A DNA stretch of 64,000 bases from Owenia fusiformis (Eukaryota > Annelida > Polychaeta > Sabellida > Oweniidae), in NCBI GenBank assembly GCA_903813345.2, contig CAIIXF020000010.1, positions 16,691,181 to 16,755,180 of the forward strand, read 5' to 3'. Shown here piece after piece: positions 62,507 to 64,000 of the stretch (within the stretch, counting starts at the first letter, position 1; each line of letters starts with the position of its first letter). Under the pieces are notes generated by a model. The model was not told the origin of the DNA and did not search any database. It worked only from the letters and a program-made list of their open reading frames with translations. The position numbers and the translations under genes are program-made.

Positions 62507-64000
62507 TTTTGTGATCTTTCCGGAAAGAGCCATTATTTTGGAGGACATGCTGTCCTGAATATTTTTGTCAATGATATTGTAAGTTATTTTTTCAAATAAA
62601 CAGCTCATATACATTAGTTGACTCATTATATGCCATTTATTACCAGTTCTGGATACAACTGCCATCTGTGAGATAATTATCAGAAGCATCAAATATCATG
62701 CAAATATGATCTAATCAATATTATTAAATGATGAATGCAAATATGATAATATTAATTCATATGTTAGGAGAGAAAACCTATTATATACCATTTGGACTTA
62801 GCATTAACGATAACTATCAATCAATATTTGAGTGTCTCAGAGGATTTATAAAACAAATCAATTAATATAGTTTCTACAATACAAAATATGGAATTGATTT
62901 TTGACATCTTAATCGTGATACAGTAGCTGTACTCAAACAAGAGAACTGAATACATGGAAGCCAAAACACAGCTACATGTATCTTGTACAAGTCCAGGGTT
63001 TCGTTGGAATTTTTGATAATGGACTCACAAAAAGACCTAATTTTAAAAAACAGGCAAAAAATGTTATTGAAAATTATAACCTTGATTCAGATTGTCAAAA
63101 CAATTGGCAATTTCAGTAAAAAAGCAATCGGAAACAAATGCCTGTTGCCTGCAGCTATTTTTTGGCTGTGGGTTCATTTCCTTAGAAGTCAGAAAATATA
63201 GAAAATATCTGCTACCAATAGCCTTTCTGCTTATGAAATTCTAGTATTATGTATAGCGTCAATAAACCAGAGCAATACATAGGAAACAGACTACTACTAC
63301 TGCACTCATAGTTTCATACATGTACAGTGCTACAAGGTTATCTTTATACCAAATAAGTTCCAAGATATGTTAACTGAATGTACCTGAGGATGTATAAACA
63401 CTTGTATTATCTACTCTGTAAGGGATCTATCAAGGAAAGGCTTAGGAAATAAAGAATATTTTCAAGTTTAGGCGTAACTATCGCCTGATTTATAATTGTT
63501 TCTAAGCCCTTCATCTAGAACGGTCCCACGCTAGTCGAAACGCCATCTATACCACAAGGGCCTTTTAGGCCATCAGCTTCACCCCAAAATTTAGGTTATC
63601 GGTACCAAGTTAGGGGAATAAGCCTCATTGTGATTTTTGGTCAGGTAAATACCTCTAGAGTAAGAAATTATATGATAGCATTGCAGAAGTGGCAGCTAAA
63701 TGGGTGTTATCACCCATTTTTCAAAATGGCCGCCAGTGTGCTTGCTACCAAATAAAAGAAGTTATATCTAAGCATACTGAGAGGCAAAAACAGTGATTTT
63801 GAACCTAATTAGTGTATTTTTAAATGCTGAGTTTCTTTTAGTGAGGTGAATGTGAATCTTAATCTAAAAGCTTTAAGTGAGCATCCTGTTTTTAAACAAG
63901 ACACATATCACACATCTCTTACTTCCTCAACATTTCTACAACAAGGCACTGTAGTAATGCAATTCTGCAAGAGCACATGATTCTACCTACCTAAGCACCT
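62507..64000. other. Right flank of the Maverick, no gene recognised
   Basis: AT-rich unique DNA that continues the pre-insertion flank of 48.4-52.57 kb. Frames of up to 99 residues look random. 62994-63165 may be a diverged member of the 2146/34984 repeat family. No E1 growth-factor-like exon of APP is seen on the minus strand. Confidence 0.4.

Overview
The window is animal nuclear DNA, AT-rich, with spliced genes (GT-AG introns), many short inverted-repeat elements and minisatellites. It carries a CEP164-type centriolar gene, an APP-family gene and a Maverick/Polinton DNA transposon. This mix suggests a marine invertebrate, lophotrochozoan or invertebrate deuterostome, rather than an insect or vertebrate. 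That placement is inference; no species can be fixed from the sequence alone.

Layout. (1) 1-14 kb: a repeat-rich region with a large foldback element (91-1964), a 0.6 kb hairpin element (2258-2841) and a tandem segmental duplication (about 2.86-5.62 kb and 9.65-13.47 kb). Each duplicate carries one full-length 403-residue type II membrane sulfotransferase of the heparan-sulfate/uronyl 2-O-sulfotransferase family. Between them lie a tRNA-derived repeat and a local direct duplication. (2) 15.9-25.4 kb, plus strand: 18 exons in one continuous frame (about 1,020 residues) coding for the coiled-coil and C-terminal part of CEP164, the distal-appendage protein needed for ciliogenesis. The N-terminal part, with the WW domain, is not seen here. 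(3) 25.4-30.35 kb: convergent intergenic DNA with repeats. (4) 30.35-48.4 kb, minus strand: nine exons of an amyloid-precursor-protein family gene, covering the copper-binding half of E1, a basic/acidic linker, the E2 helical domain, a juxtamembrane region, a transmembrane helix and a cytoplasmic tail ending in GYENPTY. The signal-peptide and growth-factor-like exons must lie at higher coordinates. Its longest intron holds a 1.2 kb, 18-bp-unit minisatellite. (5) 52,580-62,500: a complete Maverick/Polinton of 9,921 bp with 154-bp identical terminal inverted repeats and a 6-bp TTTATG target duplication. (6) 62.5-64 kb: no gene recognised.

The Maverick is the most notable object. All three of its genes run left to right: a spliced protein-primed family-B DNA polymerase with zinc fingers, a FtsK/HerA-type packaging ATPase with added zinc fingers and an acidic tail, and a chromodomain integrase. 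I found no capsid, penton or adenovirus-type protease gene, so it looks like an intact, recent but virion-gene-free Polinton. It probably sits in an intron of the APP gene, in the opposite orientation.
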